Assembly: GCF_024198255.1 (NCBI RefSeq)
Contig: NZ_JAJVKW010000007.1
Location: 490,741-554,740, forward strand
Length of the DNA: 64,000 nt
Direction of reading: 5' to 3'
Source: Myxococcus guangdongensis
GTDB lineage: Bacteria > Myxococcota > Myxococcia > Myxococcales > Myxococcaceae
Shown here: positions 18,349 to 27,192 of the stretch, piece after piece
Layout: the number at the start of each line of letters is the position of its first letter
Position numbering within the stretch: the first letter of the stretch is position 1
Notes under the pieces: model-generated
Told to the model about the DNA's origin: nothing
Database searches by the model: none
The model's input: only the letters and a program-made list of their open reading frames with translations
Made by a program: the position numbers and the translations under genes

Positions 18349-21300
18349 ATGGGCGGATTGACGGATGACGCGCACATCCATTATCCGGAGACTCACGACA
18401 CAGTCCGTCACCCAGAGACATCCTTGACCGCCGACGCCCGCTCCCCCTCCGTGCGGAAGGCCCCCTTCCGACATGACGGATTCCTCGCCATCCGCACGCC
18501 CCTGCTTCCGCTGGACGTGCTGGTGGCGTGGGCGCGCGGACTCGAGGCGCCGGGAGCCCGCCCAGAGGAGCTCGAAGCGGCGATGACGCGAGACCGCGTG
18601 CTGCTGCGCCAACGGCTGCGCGCGCACGTGGACGACCCGCTGGTGCGCGAGGCGCTGTTCATCGCCTCGCCCTCGCTGATGGACAGCCTGCCGACCTGGC
18701 TGGAGTCACCCGAGTCCGAGGCGGGCCAGAAGGTGGAGCACACCCTGGTGCGCTACCTGGCGCGCATGGCCGGTCGCGCCACCCCGTTCGGCCTGTTCGC
18801 CGGGCACGCGGTGGGCGGCCTGGGTGAGACCGCCTCGCTGCGCATCCAGGGGCGCGCCGATGTGCGCCGCCACACGCGGCTGGACATGGACTACGTGAGC
18901 GCCCTGGTGTCTCACGTGTCGCAGGAGCCCGAGGTGCGACGCGCGCTCCGCTACGTCCCCAACTCCAGTCTGTATCGTGCCGGTGGCCAGCTCCGGTACA
19001 TGGAGTCCCGGCTGAACGGCCGCGAGCGCTCGTATCACCTGGTCGCGGTGGAGCCCGAACCCCACCTGGTCACCACACTGGAGAAGGCCCGCGGTGGCGC
19101 GCCACTCGCGACGCTGGCCGCCGCGCTGGTGTCGACCGAGGGGGTCTCCGAGGAGGAGGCCCTCGAGTATCTGGAGAGCCTGGTGCAGGCGCAGCTGCTG
19201 GTGAGCACCTGGGCGCCCGTCGTCACCGGCCCCGAGCCCCTCCCCTCGCTGCTGGAGTCCGCTCGGGACATCCCCGCGCTGTCGACCGTGAGCGAGCGAC
19301 TCACGCAGGTCGCCACCACACTGGCCGAGATGGACTCGAGGCCTCCGGGGCTGTCGACGGCGACCTACCGCGAGGTCGCCAGGACGCTCGAGGCGCTGCC
19401 GGTCCCCGTGGAGCTGTCACGCCTGTTCCAGGTGGACATGTTCCGCCCCGCGAACGAGGTGCGGCTGCCGCGTCGGGTGTTGGACGAGGTGGTGCGAGGA
19501 GTGACGCTGCTCCAGCGCATCTCGCCCTCGGCGGGAGATGGAACCGCCCTGGGCCGTTTCCGCCAGCGTTTGCTGGAGCGCTACGAGGGACGTCCGGTGC
19601 CGCTGCTGGAGGCCCTGGATGAGGAGAGCGGCGTCGGCTTCATGACGTCACGAGGCCCGGGCGCGGGCACCGGGCCGCTGCTCGCGGGCTTCTTCTTCCC
19701 CGGGAAGGGTGGACAGGAGGGCCCCCGGTGGGAGCCTCGCTGGACGCACCTGCTCCACCGGTTGGAGTCCGTACGCCGCTCGGGCGCGTTGGAGCTGGTG
19801 CTGGACGAGGCGGACCTCCAGGCCCTGGAAGCGCGCCGACCCGCGCGACTGCCGGAGTCCTTCGGCGTGGTGGGCACGGTGCTGGCGGATTCACCGGAGG
19901 CCGTGGAGGCGGGGCGCTTCCGCTTCCTGCTGGAGAACGTGCATGGCCCGTCGGGAGCGCTCTACCTGGGGCGCTTCTGCCATGGCGACGCGGAGCTGGA
20001 AGCAGCGGTGCGGCGCTACCTGAAGGCCGAGGAGGCGCTGCGACCCGAGGCCCTCTTCGCGGAGGTGGTGCACATGCCCGAGGGCCGCGTGGGCAACATC
20101 CTCTGCCGCCCCGCGCTGCGCGAGCACGACCTGGTCTTCCTGGGCCGCTCCGGCCTGCCCGAGTGCTCACAGCTCCCGATGACGGACCTGTGGGTGTCCG
20201 TGGAGGGCCACCGCATCGTGCTGCGCTCGGGCCGCAACGGGCGCGAGGTGGTGCCTCGGTTGACGAACGCGCACAACTTCGGCGCTCGCGGCCTGGGGGC
20301 ATACCGCTTCCTGGGCGCGCTGCAATCGCAGGACGTCGACGCGCTCCGGTTCGAGTGGGGCCCCTTGTCGGATGCGCCCTTCCTTCCGCGAGTGGTACAC
20401 GGACGACTGGTGCTGTCGCCCGCCACGTGGCGGGTGCGCGGCGACACGTTGAAGGCCTGGGGTGCGGCGCGAGGCGTGGCGCGCTTCGAGGCCGTGCAGC
20501 GCCATCGCGACGAGGCACGCCTGCCGCGGTGGGTCTGCCTGAGTGACGCCGACAACCAGCTCCCGGTGGACCTGGACAACGTGCTGAGCGTCGAGTCCCT
20601 GGTGCAGGTGGTGAAGGCCCGCCCGTACGCGACACTGGAAGAGCTGCTGCCCGGCCCCGGAGACGTGTGCATCGAAGGCGAGACCGGGCGCTACGCACAC
20701 GAGGTGGTCATCCCCTTCCTCCGTCACGCGCCGGAGTCACCTCGGCCCGCCACGACCCACACCGTCGAGGCGTCCGGGGTGCGCACCTTCCCGCCCGGCT
20801 CGGAGTGGCTGTACGTGAAGCTGTATGGCGGCACCGGGACGTTGGACCGGCTGCTGCGCACCACGTTGGGCGAGGCGATACGCGCGGCGGTGGCCAGCGG
20901 CGCGGTGGACCGCTGGTTCTTCATCCGCTACCACGACCCCGAGCCCCATCTGCGTCTGCGCTTCCACGGCGCACCGAGGCGACTGGACACGGAGGTGTGG
21001 CCCCTGCTGCGCGACGCGTGTGCACAGGCGCTCGCATCGGGTGAAGCGTGGCGGCTGCAGCTCGACACGTACGAGCGCGAGGTGGAGCGCTACGGAGGCC
21101 CGGCCGGGATGGAGGGCTGCGAGGCCGTGTTCCAGGCGGACAGCGAGGCGGTCCTCGCCTTGCTGGAGGCGTACGCCGGCGACGCGGGCGCGGAGGCCCG
21201 GTGGCGGCTGGGCGTGAAGGGCTTGGATGCGTTGCTCGAGGACCTGGGTCTGGACCTCGATGCGAAGCTGGAAGTGATGCAGCGACTTCGCCGGAGCTTC

Positions 21301-21657
21301 GGCGCGGAGTTCAAGGTGGAGCGACACTTCGAGGCACAGCTGAGCACCCGGTTCCGCAAGGAGGCGCGCGCGTTGGAGGCGCTGCTCCAGGCGTCCCCCG
21401 ACACGGAGGGCCCCTGGCAGCCAGGGCTGCGCGCCCTCCAGCGCCGGAGCGAGGCGATGCGTCCCGGGGTCGAGCGCCTGCGGCACGCCGCAGCGGAAGG
21501 CCGGCTCACCGGAAGGGTGGAGACGTTGGCGGAGAGCCTCCTGCACATGCACGTCAACCGGCTCTTGCCCGCGGACCAGCGTGCGCAGGAGCTCATCCTC
21601 TATGACTTCCTGACCCGCCTGTATCGTTCTCGCCGGGCACGGACGACGAAGACATGA
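18349..21657 (+). CDS. lanB: Class I lanthipeptide dehydratase
   Basis: Full-length LanB (1102 aa from the ATG at 18349; an in-frame GTG at 18334 would add five residues). It dehydrates Ser/Thr of the precursor through glutamyl-tRNA-dependent glutamylation and elimination. The glutamylation domain (~35-700) includes VRYLARMAGRATPFGLFAGH, TRLDMDYVSALV and VPNSSLYRAGGQLRYMES. The elimination (SpaB C-like) domain begins ~812 with SEWLYVKLYGGTGTLDRLL and continues with WFFIRYHDPEPHLRLRFHG and DTYEREVERYGG. It starts the plus-strand arm of the cluster and overlaps the fusion-protein gene by 4 bp (ATGA). The intact single-chain form indicates a true lantibiotic-type dehydratase rather than the split thiopeptide form. 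Confidence 0.95.
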   Translation: MGGLTDDAHIHYPETHDTVRHPETSLTADARSPSVRKAPFRHDGFLAIRTPLLPLDVLVAWARGLEAPGARPEELEAAMTRDRVLLRQRLRAHVDDPLVREALFIASPSLMDSLPTWLESPESEAGQKVEHTLVRYLARMAGRATPFGLFAGHAVGGLGETASLRIQGRADVRRHTRLDMDYVSALVSHVSQEPEVRRALRYVPNSSLYRAGGQLRYMESRLNGRERSYHLVAVEPEPHLVTTLEKARGGAPLATLAAALVSTEGVSEEEALEYLESLVQAQLLVSTWAPVVTGPEPLPSLLESARDIPALSTVSERLTQVATTLAEMDSRPPGLSTATYREVARTLEALPVPVELSRLFQVDMFRPANEVRLPRRVLDEVVRGVTLLQRISPSAGDGTALGRFRQRLLERYEGRPVPLLEALDEESGVGFMTSRGPGAGTGPLLAGFFFPGKGGQEGPRWEPRWTHLLHRLESVRRSGALELVLDEADLQALEARRPARLPESFGVVGTVLADSPEAVEAGRFRFLLENVHGPSGALYLGRFCHGDAELEAAVRRYLKAEEALRPEALFAEVVHMPEGRVGNILCRPALREHDLVFLGRSGLPECSQLPMTDLWVSVEGHRIVLRSGRNGREVVPRLTNAHNFGARGLGAYRFLGALQSQDVDALRFEWGPLSDAPFLPRVVHGRLVLSPATWRVRGDTLKAWGAARGVARFEAVQRHRDEARLPRWVCLSDADNQLPVDLDNVLSVESLVQVVKARPYATLEELLPGPGDVCIEGETGRYAHEVVIPFLRHAPESPRPATTHTVEASGVRTFPPGSEWLYVKLYGGTGTLDRLLRTTLGEAIRAAVASGAVDRWFFIRYHDPEPHLRLRFHGAPRRLDTEVWPLLRDACAQALASGEAWRLQLDTYEREVERYGGPAGMEGCEAVFQADSEAVLALLEAYAGDAGAEARWRLGVKGLDALLEDLGLDLDAKLEVMQRLRRSFGAEFKVERHFEAQLSTRFRKEARALEALLQASPDTEGPWQPGLRALQRRSEAMRPGVERLRHAAAEGRLTGRVETLAESLLHMHVNRLLPADQRAQELILYDFLTRLYRSRRARTTKT

Positions 21658-22610
21658 GCGACGCGCAGCCGCCCCCGCAGAAGCTCTTCCGCCAGGAAGC
21701 GCTGGAGCACCACGCCCGGCCCGAGGCCCGAGGCTCGCTCCTGCGCGTCATGCCCGGGTGGACCCACGCCGTCTGGTGGCTCGTCGTCGCGCTCGTCGTG
21801 GTGGGCGGCGTGGGGCTCGCGCTGGTGGACATCAACGACTACGCGCGGGGCCCGGTGCTGGTGCGCATCAAGGGCATGGAGGAGGTCACCTCCACCGCCG
21901 GAGGCCGCGTCAGTCGCGTCCTCGTGCGCCGAGGCGAGCAGGTGCGCGCGGGCCAGCCCCTGGTGGAGCTGTACGCGGGAGGCGAGACGGCGGACCGGGA
22001 GCGGATGAAGGAGGAGTTCCGCTCGCGGCTCGCCATGTGGTTGCTGGAGCCACTCAATGTCGACTCCAGACAGGCCCTGACCACGCTCCGCGCCCAGCTC
22101 GAGCTGACCGAGGCCCGGATGGGTGAGCGCGTGCTGAAGGCCCCGTGTGATGGACAGGTGGGCGAGGTGCGCGTGCGCGAGCAGCAGTTCCTCACCGCGG
22201 GCGAAATCGTGGTGTCGCTGGTGCGCGGCGGCGCGGAGGCCTGGGCCGTGGCCCTGGTGCCCGGACAGTACCGTCCCATGCTGCGCCCGGGACAACCGCT
22301 GCGCATGGAGCTCACCGGCTTTCCGTATGCGTGGCAGTCGCTCCAGGTGGCCTCCGTCAGCGACGAGCTGGTGGGCCCCGCCGAGGTGCGCCGCTATCTG
22401 GGCCCCGGCGTCGGGGACGCCATCACCGTGGAGGATGGCCCCGTGGTGTTGGTGGAGGCGCGGCTGCCTCGGGAGACCTTCGAGTCGGATGGCGAGACCT
22501 ACGCGTACCACCCCGGCATGGCCGGCGAGGCCTGGGTGAAGGTGCGCGCGCGCAATGGTTGGCTGACGCTGCTGCCGGTGCTGGAGCTGCTCGGGAAGCA
22601 ACGTGACTGA
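21654..22610 (+). CDS. HlyD-type membrane fusion protein of the lanthipeptide exporter
   Basis: The product is 318 aa, anchored by one transmembrane helix at ~39-58 (AVWWLVVALVVVGGVGLALV). The biotinyl-lipoyl-like domain follows, with the EEVTSTAGGRVSRVLVRRGE and AGQPLVELYAG motifs, then a short coiled-coil hairpin (~110-175), a second lipoyl half (VLKAPCDGQVGEVRVREQQF) and a beta-barrel domain. It should link the ABC exporter in the inner membrane to a TolC-like channel encoded elsewhere, as in bacteriocin secretion of Gram-negatives. It is translationally coupled to lanB and overlaps the exporter gene by 8 bp. The hairpin is short for the family. Confidence 0.88.
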   Translation: MSDAQPPPQKLFRQEALEHHARPEARGSLLRVMPGWTHAVWWLVVALVVVGGVGLALVDINDYARGPVLVRIKGMEEVTSTAGGRVSRVLVRRGEQVRAGQPLVELYAGGETADRERMKEEFRSRLAMWLLEPLNVDSRQALTTLRAQLELTEARMGERVLKAPCDGQVGEVRVREQQFLTAGEIVVSLVRGGAEAWAVALVPGQYRPMLRPGQPLRMELTGFPYAWQSLQVASVSDELVGPAEVRRYLGPGVGDAITVEDGPVVLVEARLPRETFESDGETYAYHPGMAGEAWVKVRARNGWLTLLPVLELLGKQRD

Positions 22611-24822
22611 GCCCACCCCTCCCCCTTCGTTCTTCGAGCGCTTCCCCGCGTTGCAGCGGCTGGGCGCGCGCTTCAGCCGTCGTCGCATCCCCGTCGTCAC
22701 GCAGATGGCGTCCACGGACTGCGGCGCGGCGTGCCTCGCCATGGTGCTGGGCTATTGGGGCCGCCACGTGAAGCTGGACGAGGTGCACGCGGCGGCGGGC
22801 CTCGCCATCCGGGGCATCTCCGCCCGCGCCATCCTGGAAGCGGGCCGGCGCTTCGGCCTGGTGGGCCGCGCGGCCCAGGTCGACATGGACCAGCTCGACC
22901 TGCTGGAGCCGGGCGCGGTGCTGCACTGGGAGTTCCGGCACTTCATCGTCTTCGAGCGCCTGACGCGCGCGGGCGTGGAGGTGGTGGACCCCGCCTTCGG
23001 TCGACGCCTTGTTCCGCTGGAGCAGTTCCGCAAGTCCTTCACCGGCGTGGCGCTGCTCTTCGAGCCGTCGGAGACCTTCGAGACGGCGGCGCCTCGCCGA
23101 GGCCCCAACCGCTACCTGCACCTCCTGTTGGAGGAGCGACCCGCGCTGCTGCGCGTGGCGGTGATGTCGCTGTTGCTCCAGCTGTTCGCGCTGGCGCTGC
23201 CGTCCCTGACGGGCGCGGTGGTGGACCGGGTGGTGCCCAGCGGAGACGTGCCGCTGTTGGCCACGCTGGGCGCGGGGATGGCCGCGCTGGTGGTCTTCCA
23301 GTTGCTCTCGTCGCTCGTGCGCGCGCACCTGCTCCTGCAACTGCGCACGCACCTGGATGCGCGGCTGACGCTGGGCTTCCTGGACCACCTGGTGCACCTG
23401 CCGTTCTCGTTCTTCCAGCTGCGCTCGGCGGGCGACCTGATGAACCGCCTGAACAGCAACACCACGGTGCGCGAGCTGCTCACCGCGGGCACGCTGTCCG
23501 GGTTGTTGGATGGGAGCCTGGTGCTGCTCTACCTGGGGCTCCTGTTCGCCGGCAGCGCGCAGATGGGCGCGCTGGTGACGGTGCTGGCCCTGCTGCAAGG
23601 CGCGGTGTTCCTCTTCTCCAGTCGACGGCAGCGCGAGCTGATGGCGCAGAACCTGGAAGTGAGCGCGTCGGCGCAGAACTACGAAGTGGAGCTGTTCACG
23701 GGCGTGCAGACGCTGAAGGCGATGGGGTTGGAGGACCGCGCGGTGCAGCACTGGTCCAACCTCTACGTGGACGTGCTCAACGTGTCGCTGGAGCGCGGCC
23801 GGGTGTCGGCGCTCACGGACTCGCTGACCGCGACGCTGCGGATGGCGTCACCGCTGGTGGTGATGGGGCTGGGGGCGCTGCTCGTCATGGAGGGTCAGCT
23901 CACGCTCGGACAGATGCTGGCGCTCAACGCCCTGGCGGCGGGTTTCCTGCTGCCCGTCTCGAACCTGGTGACGACGGCGTTCCAGCTCCAGCTCGTGAGC
24001 AGCTATCTGGCGCGCGTGGATGACGTGCTGGAGGCACCGGCCGAGCAGCTCCCGGGAGAGCGTCGCCGCAGCCACGAGGTGGCGGGGCGCATCCAGGTGG
24101 AGGGCGTGTCGTTCCGCTACGGGCCCCACTCGCCGCTGGTGGTGCGGGACGTGTCGGTCACCATCGAACCGGGACAGTTCGTGGCCATCGTCGGCGCCTC
24201 GGGCGCGGGCAAGTCCAGCCTCGCGCACCTGCTCCTGGGGTTGTACCTGCCCAGCTCCGGCGTCATCCGGTACGACGGCGTGCCGCTGCAGGAGCTGGAG
24301 CTCAAGGAGCTGCGGCGGCAGATGGGCGTGGTGTTGCAGAACCCCTCATTGTTCCGAGGCGACGTGCGACGCAATATCGCCTATTCGGACCCGCAGCTGC
24401 CGCTGGAGGCCGTGCAGGAGGCGGCGCGGCGCGCGCAGGTGCATGACGACATCTCGGCCATGCCCATGGGCTACGAGACGGTGCTGAGTGAGATGGGCAC
24501 CTCGCTGTCCGGCGGACAGCGGCAGCGACTGGCTCTGGCGCGCGCGCTGGCGGCCAACCCCTCCATCCTCCTGCTGGACGAGGCGACGAATGCACTGGAT
24601 GCCCGGACGGAGCGGGCGGTGCAGGACGCGCTGGCGGAGCTGCGCTGCACGCGGGTGGTCATCGCTCATCGACTGAGCACCGTTCGCGACGCGGACCTCA
24701 TCCTGGTGATGAAGGATGGCCAGCTGGTGGAACAGGGAACGCACGCCGCGCTGATGGAGAGGCGCGGGAACTACTTCGAGCTCGTGTCCGCGCAGGACCG
24801 TCCCCACAAGGCCGCGGGGTAG
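22603..24822 (+). CDS. lanT: Peptidase-containing ABC exporter (C39 protease, LanT-like)
   Basis: The product is 739 aa from a GTG at 22603 within the end of the previous gene. The N-terminal C39 peptidase (~28-150) has Gln34 and Cys40 in TQMASTDCGAACLAMVLGYW, His113 in HWEFRHFIVFERL and Asp129 in VVDPAFGRRLVP, so it is catalytically complete. Then come a six-helix transmembrane domain (~165-460) and an ATPase with Walker A VGASGAGKSS (~530), signature LSGGQRQRLALARAL (~634), Walker B ILLLDEATNALD (~654) and switch His in VIAHRLSTVRDAD. It cleaves the leader after the double glycine and exports the modified peptide. Confidence 0.96.
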   Translation: MTEPTPPPSFFERFPALQRLGARFSRRRIPVVTQMASTDCGAACLAMVLGYWGRHVKLDEVHAAAGLAIRGISARAILEAGRRFGLVGRAAQVDMDQLDLLEPGAVLHWEFRHFIVFERLTRAGVEVVDPAFGRRLVPLEQFRKSFTGVALLFEPSETFETAAPRRGPNRYLHLLLEERPALLRVAVMSLLLQLFALALPSLTGAVVDRVVPSGDVPLLATLGAGMAALVVFQLLSSLVRAHLLLQLRTHLDARLTLGFLDHLVHLPFSFFQLRSAGDLMNRLNSNTTVRELLTAGTLSGLLDGSLVLLYLGLLFAGSAQMGALVTVLALLQGAVFLFSSRRQRELMAQNLEVSASAQNYEVELFTGVQTLKAMGLEDRAVQHWSNLYVDVLNVSLERGRVSALTDSLTATLRMASPLVVMGLGALLVMEGQLTLGQMLALNALAAGFLLPVSNLVTTAFQLQLVSSYLARVDDVLEAPAEQLPGERRRSHEVAGRIQVEGVSFRYGPHSPLVVRDVSVTIEPGQFVAIVGASGAGKSSLAHLLLGLYLPSSGVIRYDGVPLQELELKELRRQMGVVLQNPSLFRGDVRRNIAYSDPQLPLEAVQEAARRAQVHDDISAMPMGYETVLSEMGTSLSGGQRQRLALARALAANPSILLLDEATNALDARTERAVQDALAELRCTRVVIAHRLSTVRDADLILVMKDGQLVEQGTHAALMERRGNYFELVSAQDRPHKAAG

Positions 24823-24826
24823 GCGC

Positions 24827-26221
24827 ATGCGCTTCGCACCGGACGTCATCCTGGACCTCACGCCGCTGCCGGACGGCGTGGGCGGAGTGCCCTTCACCGA
24901 GCTGTTGAACGGGTTGCTGCGCGAGGGCTTCGAGCCCGAGGGCTCGCGGCGCTTGCTGGAAGAGGCGTGTGCGAGGCTGGGGCCGGGGCTGCTGCGCCCC
25001 GGGGGCGTGGATGACGGTGGCTTCCTCGTGGAGTCGCCGGTGCTCTTCCCCGAGCAGGGCCCCTGGTGGTGGGTGCTCCAGCAGGGCGAGGAGCGCTGGC
25101 ACACGCGGTTGGCGGTGGAGGACGTGTCGGCGGTGGCGGAGTTCCTGCGCGCCACGGCGCTCGCATCGACGTTGGAGGAGGTGCGCGAGGCGTGGCCCTT
25201 CGATGAATCGGGCTGGCGGGACTCGCTCTTCGCGGCGGGGCCGCACCCCACACCCTGGATGGAGCCCTCCGGTCCGGGCATCTACCGACGCGAGCACGCG
25301 AGTGTGCTCATCCGCTCGCGGACGACGTCGGTGCTGGTGGATCCGATTCCGCTCCAGCGGCGGATGAATCACATCGGACAGGCGCCGGGAAATCTCGCGC
25401 ACGGGTCCCTCGGCGCGGTGGCCATCACCCACGGGCACGTGGACCATTGGCATGTGCCGTCGATGCTGTCGCACCTGACGGATGCGCGCGTGCCGGTGCT
25501 CGTGCCGCGCGTGCCTCGCCCCAATCTGCTGACGATGCAGGACTTCGCCCAGGTGCTGACCACGTGTGGCCAACGTGCCCTGGCGCCCCAGTGGGGCGAG
25601 ACGGTGCACGTGGGGGACATCCGCGTGGATGTGCTGCCGTTCTACGGCGAGCAGCCATCACCGGACGGACCGCCGCTGGTCGAGGGACTGCGGAGCTGGG
25701 GCAACTGCTACCGCTTCACCACCGAGGACTTCAGCTGCCTGTTACTGGTGGACAGCGGGACGGACCCGGAGGGACGCATGGAGGCGGTGGTGGAGCGCTC
25801 GCGCCGGGAGCTGGGGCCGGTCGACGTGGTGCTCTCCTGCCAGCGGGAATTCCTCTCACCCTTCTTCGGAGGGTTGAGTCACTACTGGGCCGCCCTGCCC
25901 TGGACGAGGCTGCGCGAGCTGTACGCGGACCATCTCGCCGGACGCCTGCGCAGTGCCACGGCCGGGCCCACGGGCGTGGCCGAGGTGTGTGCCGTCGCGG
26001 GAGCTCGGTGGTTCCTGCCCTATGCGAACGGCTTCGAGGGCGTGGGACGCGCCATCCAGGACGTCGGCTGGGGACTGGGAGAGCCGTCCGAGGTCGCCTG
26101 TGGCGCGGCGGTGCGTGACCACCTGCGGGTGCTGGGTGTCGACACGAAGGTGTTGGACTGGAGCCCGGGGGACGTGGCGCGCTTCGAGCGCGGCGAGTTG
26201 CAGTTGGACGCCGCGCGCTGA
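24827..26221 (+). CDS. MBL-fold metallo-hydrolase of the lanthipeptide cluster
   Basis: The product is 464 aa, beginning MRFAPDVILDLTPLPDG. Residues ~150-400 form a metallo-beta-lactamase fold with the metal-binding signature THGHVDHWH (His202, His204, Asp206, His207), preceded by SVLIRSRTTSVLVDPIP and followed by LLLVDSGTDPEGRM, which holds the expected bridging Asp. Overall it resembles UlaG-like and Zn-dependent hydrolases. The ~150-residue N-terminal part is specific and unrecognised, with an acidic, Trp-rich character. It starts four bases after the exporter stop and is surely co-transcribed with lanB. A role in tailoring, leader or product hydrolysis, or self-protection is inferred from position only. 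Confidence 0.85.
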   Translation: MRFAPDVILDLTPLPDGVGGVPFTELLNGLLREGFEPEGSRRLLEEACARLGPGLLRPGGVDDGGFLVESPVLFPEQGPWWWVLQQGEERWHTRLAVEDVSAVAEFLRATALASTLEEVREAWPFDESGWRDSLFAAGPHPTPWMEPSGPGIYRREHASVLIRSRTTSVLVDPIPLQRRMNHIGQAPGNLAHGSLGAVAITHGHVDHWHVPSMLSHLTDARVPVLVPRVPRPNLLTMQDFAQVLTTCGQRALAPQWGETVHVGDIRVDVLPFYGEQPSPDGPPLVEGLRSWGNCYRFTTEDFSCLLLVDSGTDPEGRMEAVVERSRRELGPVDVVLSCQREFLSPFFGGLSHYWAALPWTRLRELYADHLAGRLRSATAGPTGVAEVCAVAGARWFLPYANGFEGVGRAIQDVGWGLGEPSEVACGAAVRDHLRVLGVDTKVLDWSPGDVARFERGELQLDAAR

Positions 26222-26231
26222 CGGCCTGGGG

Positions 26232-27134
26232 TCACGGCGTGGTGGCGACACGACCTCGCGCGCGCGCGCCGCGCTGGAGGTGCACCTCGGCGACCAATCC
26301 ACTGGCCAGTTGGCCGCGCTGTGCTTCGGACACCTGGAGCACGGCCTCGGCCTTCTGGTGACGCGAGGAGAGGTCGATCTCCGGCGACATGCGGTCCACG
26401 ACGGCGGTCAGCTCCATGCCCACGGCGGGCAGTCGCACCCGCACGGTATCGCCAGGACGCACGCTCGGGGCCAGCTGCTCCGGGACGGCGAAGCGCAATC
26501 GCAGCTGTTCGCTCACCAGCCGGATCACCGGCATGCCCATGCTGACGCGCATGCCCGGCGTCAGGTACTGCTCGGTGACCGTCCCCGTGAAGGGGGCCTT
26601 CAGTCGGGCCACGCTCACGTCCCGCTCGGCCTGCGCCGCGCGCGCCGTGGTCGAGGCCAGCTGAGCCTGCGCCAGTTGGAGGTCTGCTTCCGCCAGCGCC
26701 ACGTCATTGAGCGCGGTCTCCTCGGCCTGGGCGGCGGAGAAGTCACGGATGCGCTGCTCACGAACGAGGCGCTGTCGGGCCTGGGCAACGACCAGGACGG
26801 CGCGGTGCACGACGGCCTCGGAGGCGCGCATGTTGGCCTGACGGGTGCCCAGCTCCAGCCGAAGGGGCTCCGCGTCCAGCGCGGCGACGAGCTCTCCGGC
26901 TTGCACACGCTGCCCCAGGTGAGCCTTGACCTCACTCAACTGGCCCTCCACCGCGAACACCAGGTCCAGCACCTGACTGGCCACGACCACACCCAGCAGC
27001 GGACGCGGCGCGGACAGCACCTGCTCCGCGGGGCCCTGCTCCGAAGCCTGTGCCTGGACGCTCGCGCAGGACACCCACAACAGTCCCGCCAGCGCCCTTC
27101 CCTTCCCAAACCTCTTCGAATGACTGGAGCCCAT
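26232..27134 (-). CDS. HlyD/RND-type periplasmic adaptor subunit, no adjacent pump
   Basis: The product is 300 aa from the ATG at 27134 (a longer frame to 27257 is unlikely). A signal peptide is present (KGRALAGLLWVSCASVQAQA). Lipoyl half VEGQLSEVKAHLGQRVQAGE precedes a coiled-coil hairpin (~100-175, Ala/Glu/Arg-rich) and the second half APFTGTVTEQYLTPGMRVSM, then a beta-barrel domain (LRFAVPEQLAPSVRPGDTVR) and membrane-proximal strands. RND adaptors normally sit beside an inner-membrane pump; none is present here. It is convergent with the MBL gene, 10 bp apart, and upstream of it is an unrelated MCP. It may serve the lanthipeptide exporter or a pump elsewhere. Confidence 0.85.
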   Translation of the reverse strand: MGSSHSKRFGKGRALAGLLWVSCASVQAQASEQGPAEQVLSAPRPLLGVVVASQVLDLVFAVEGQLSEVKAHLGQRVQAGELVAALDAEPLRLELGTRQANMRASEAVVHRAVLVVAQARQRLVREQRIRDFSAAQAEETALNDVALAEADLQLAQAQLASTTARAAQAERDVSVARLKAPFTGTVTEQYLTPGMRVSMGMPVIRLVSEQLRLRFAVPEQLAPSVRPGDTVRVRLPAVGMELTAVVDRMSPEIDLSSRHQKAEAVLQVSEAQRGQLASGLVAEVHLQRGARARGRVATTP

Positions 27135-27192
27135 GCCGTTCGCGCAGTGTAGTCCAAGCGGCGGGATTGGGCAGTGGGGCGCTCGTGACGCC

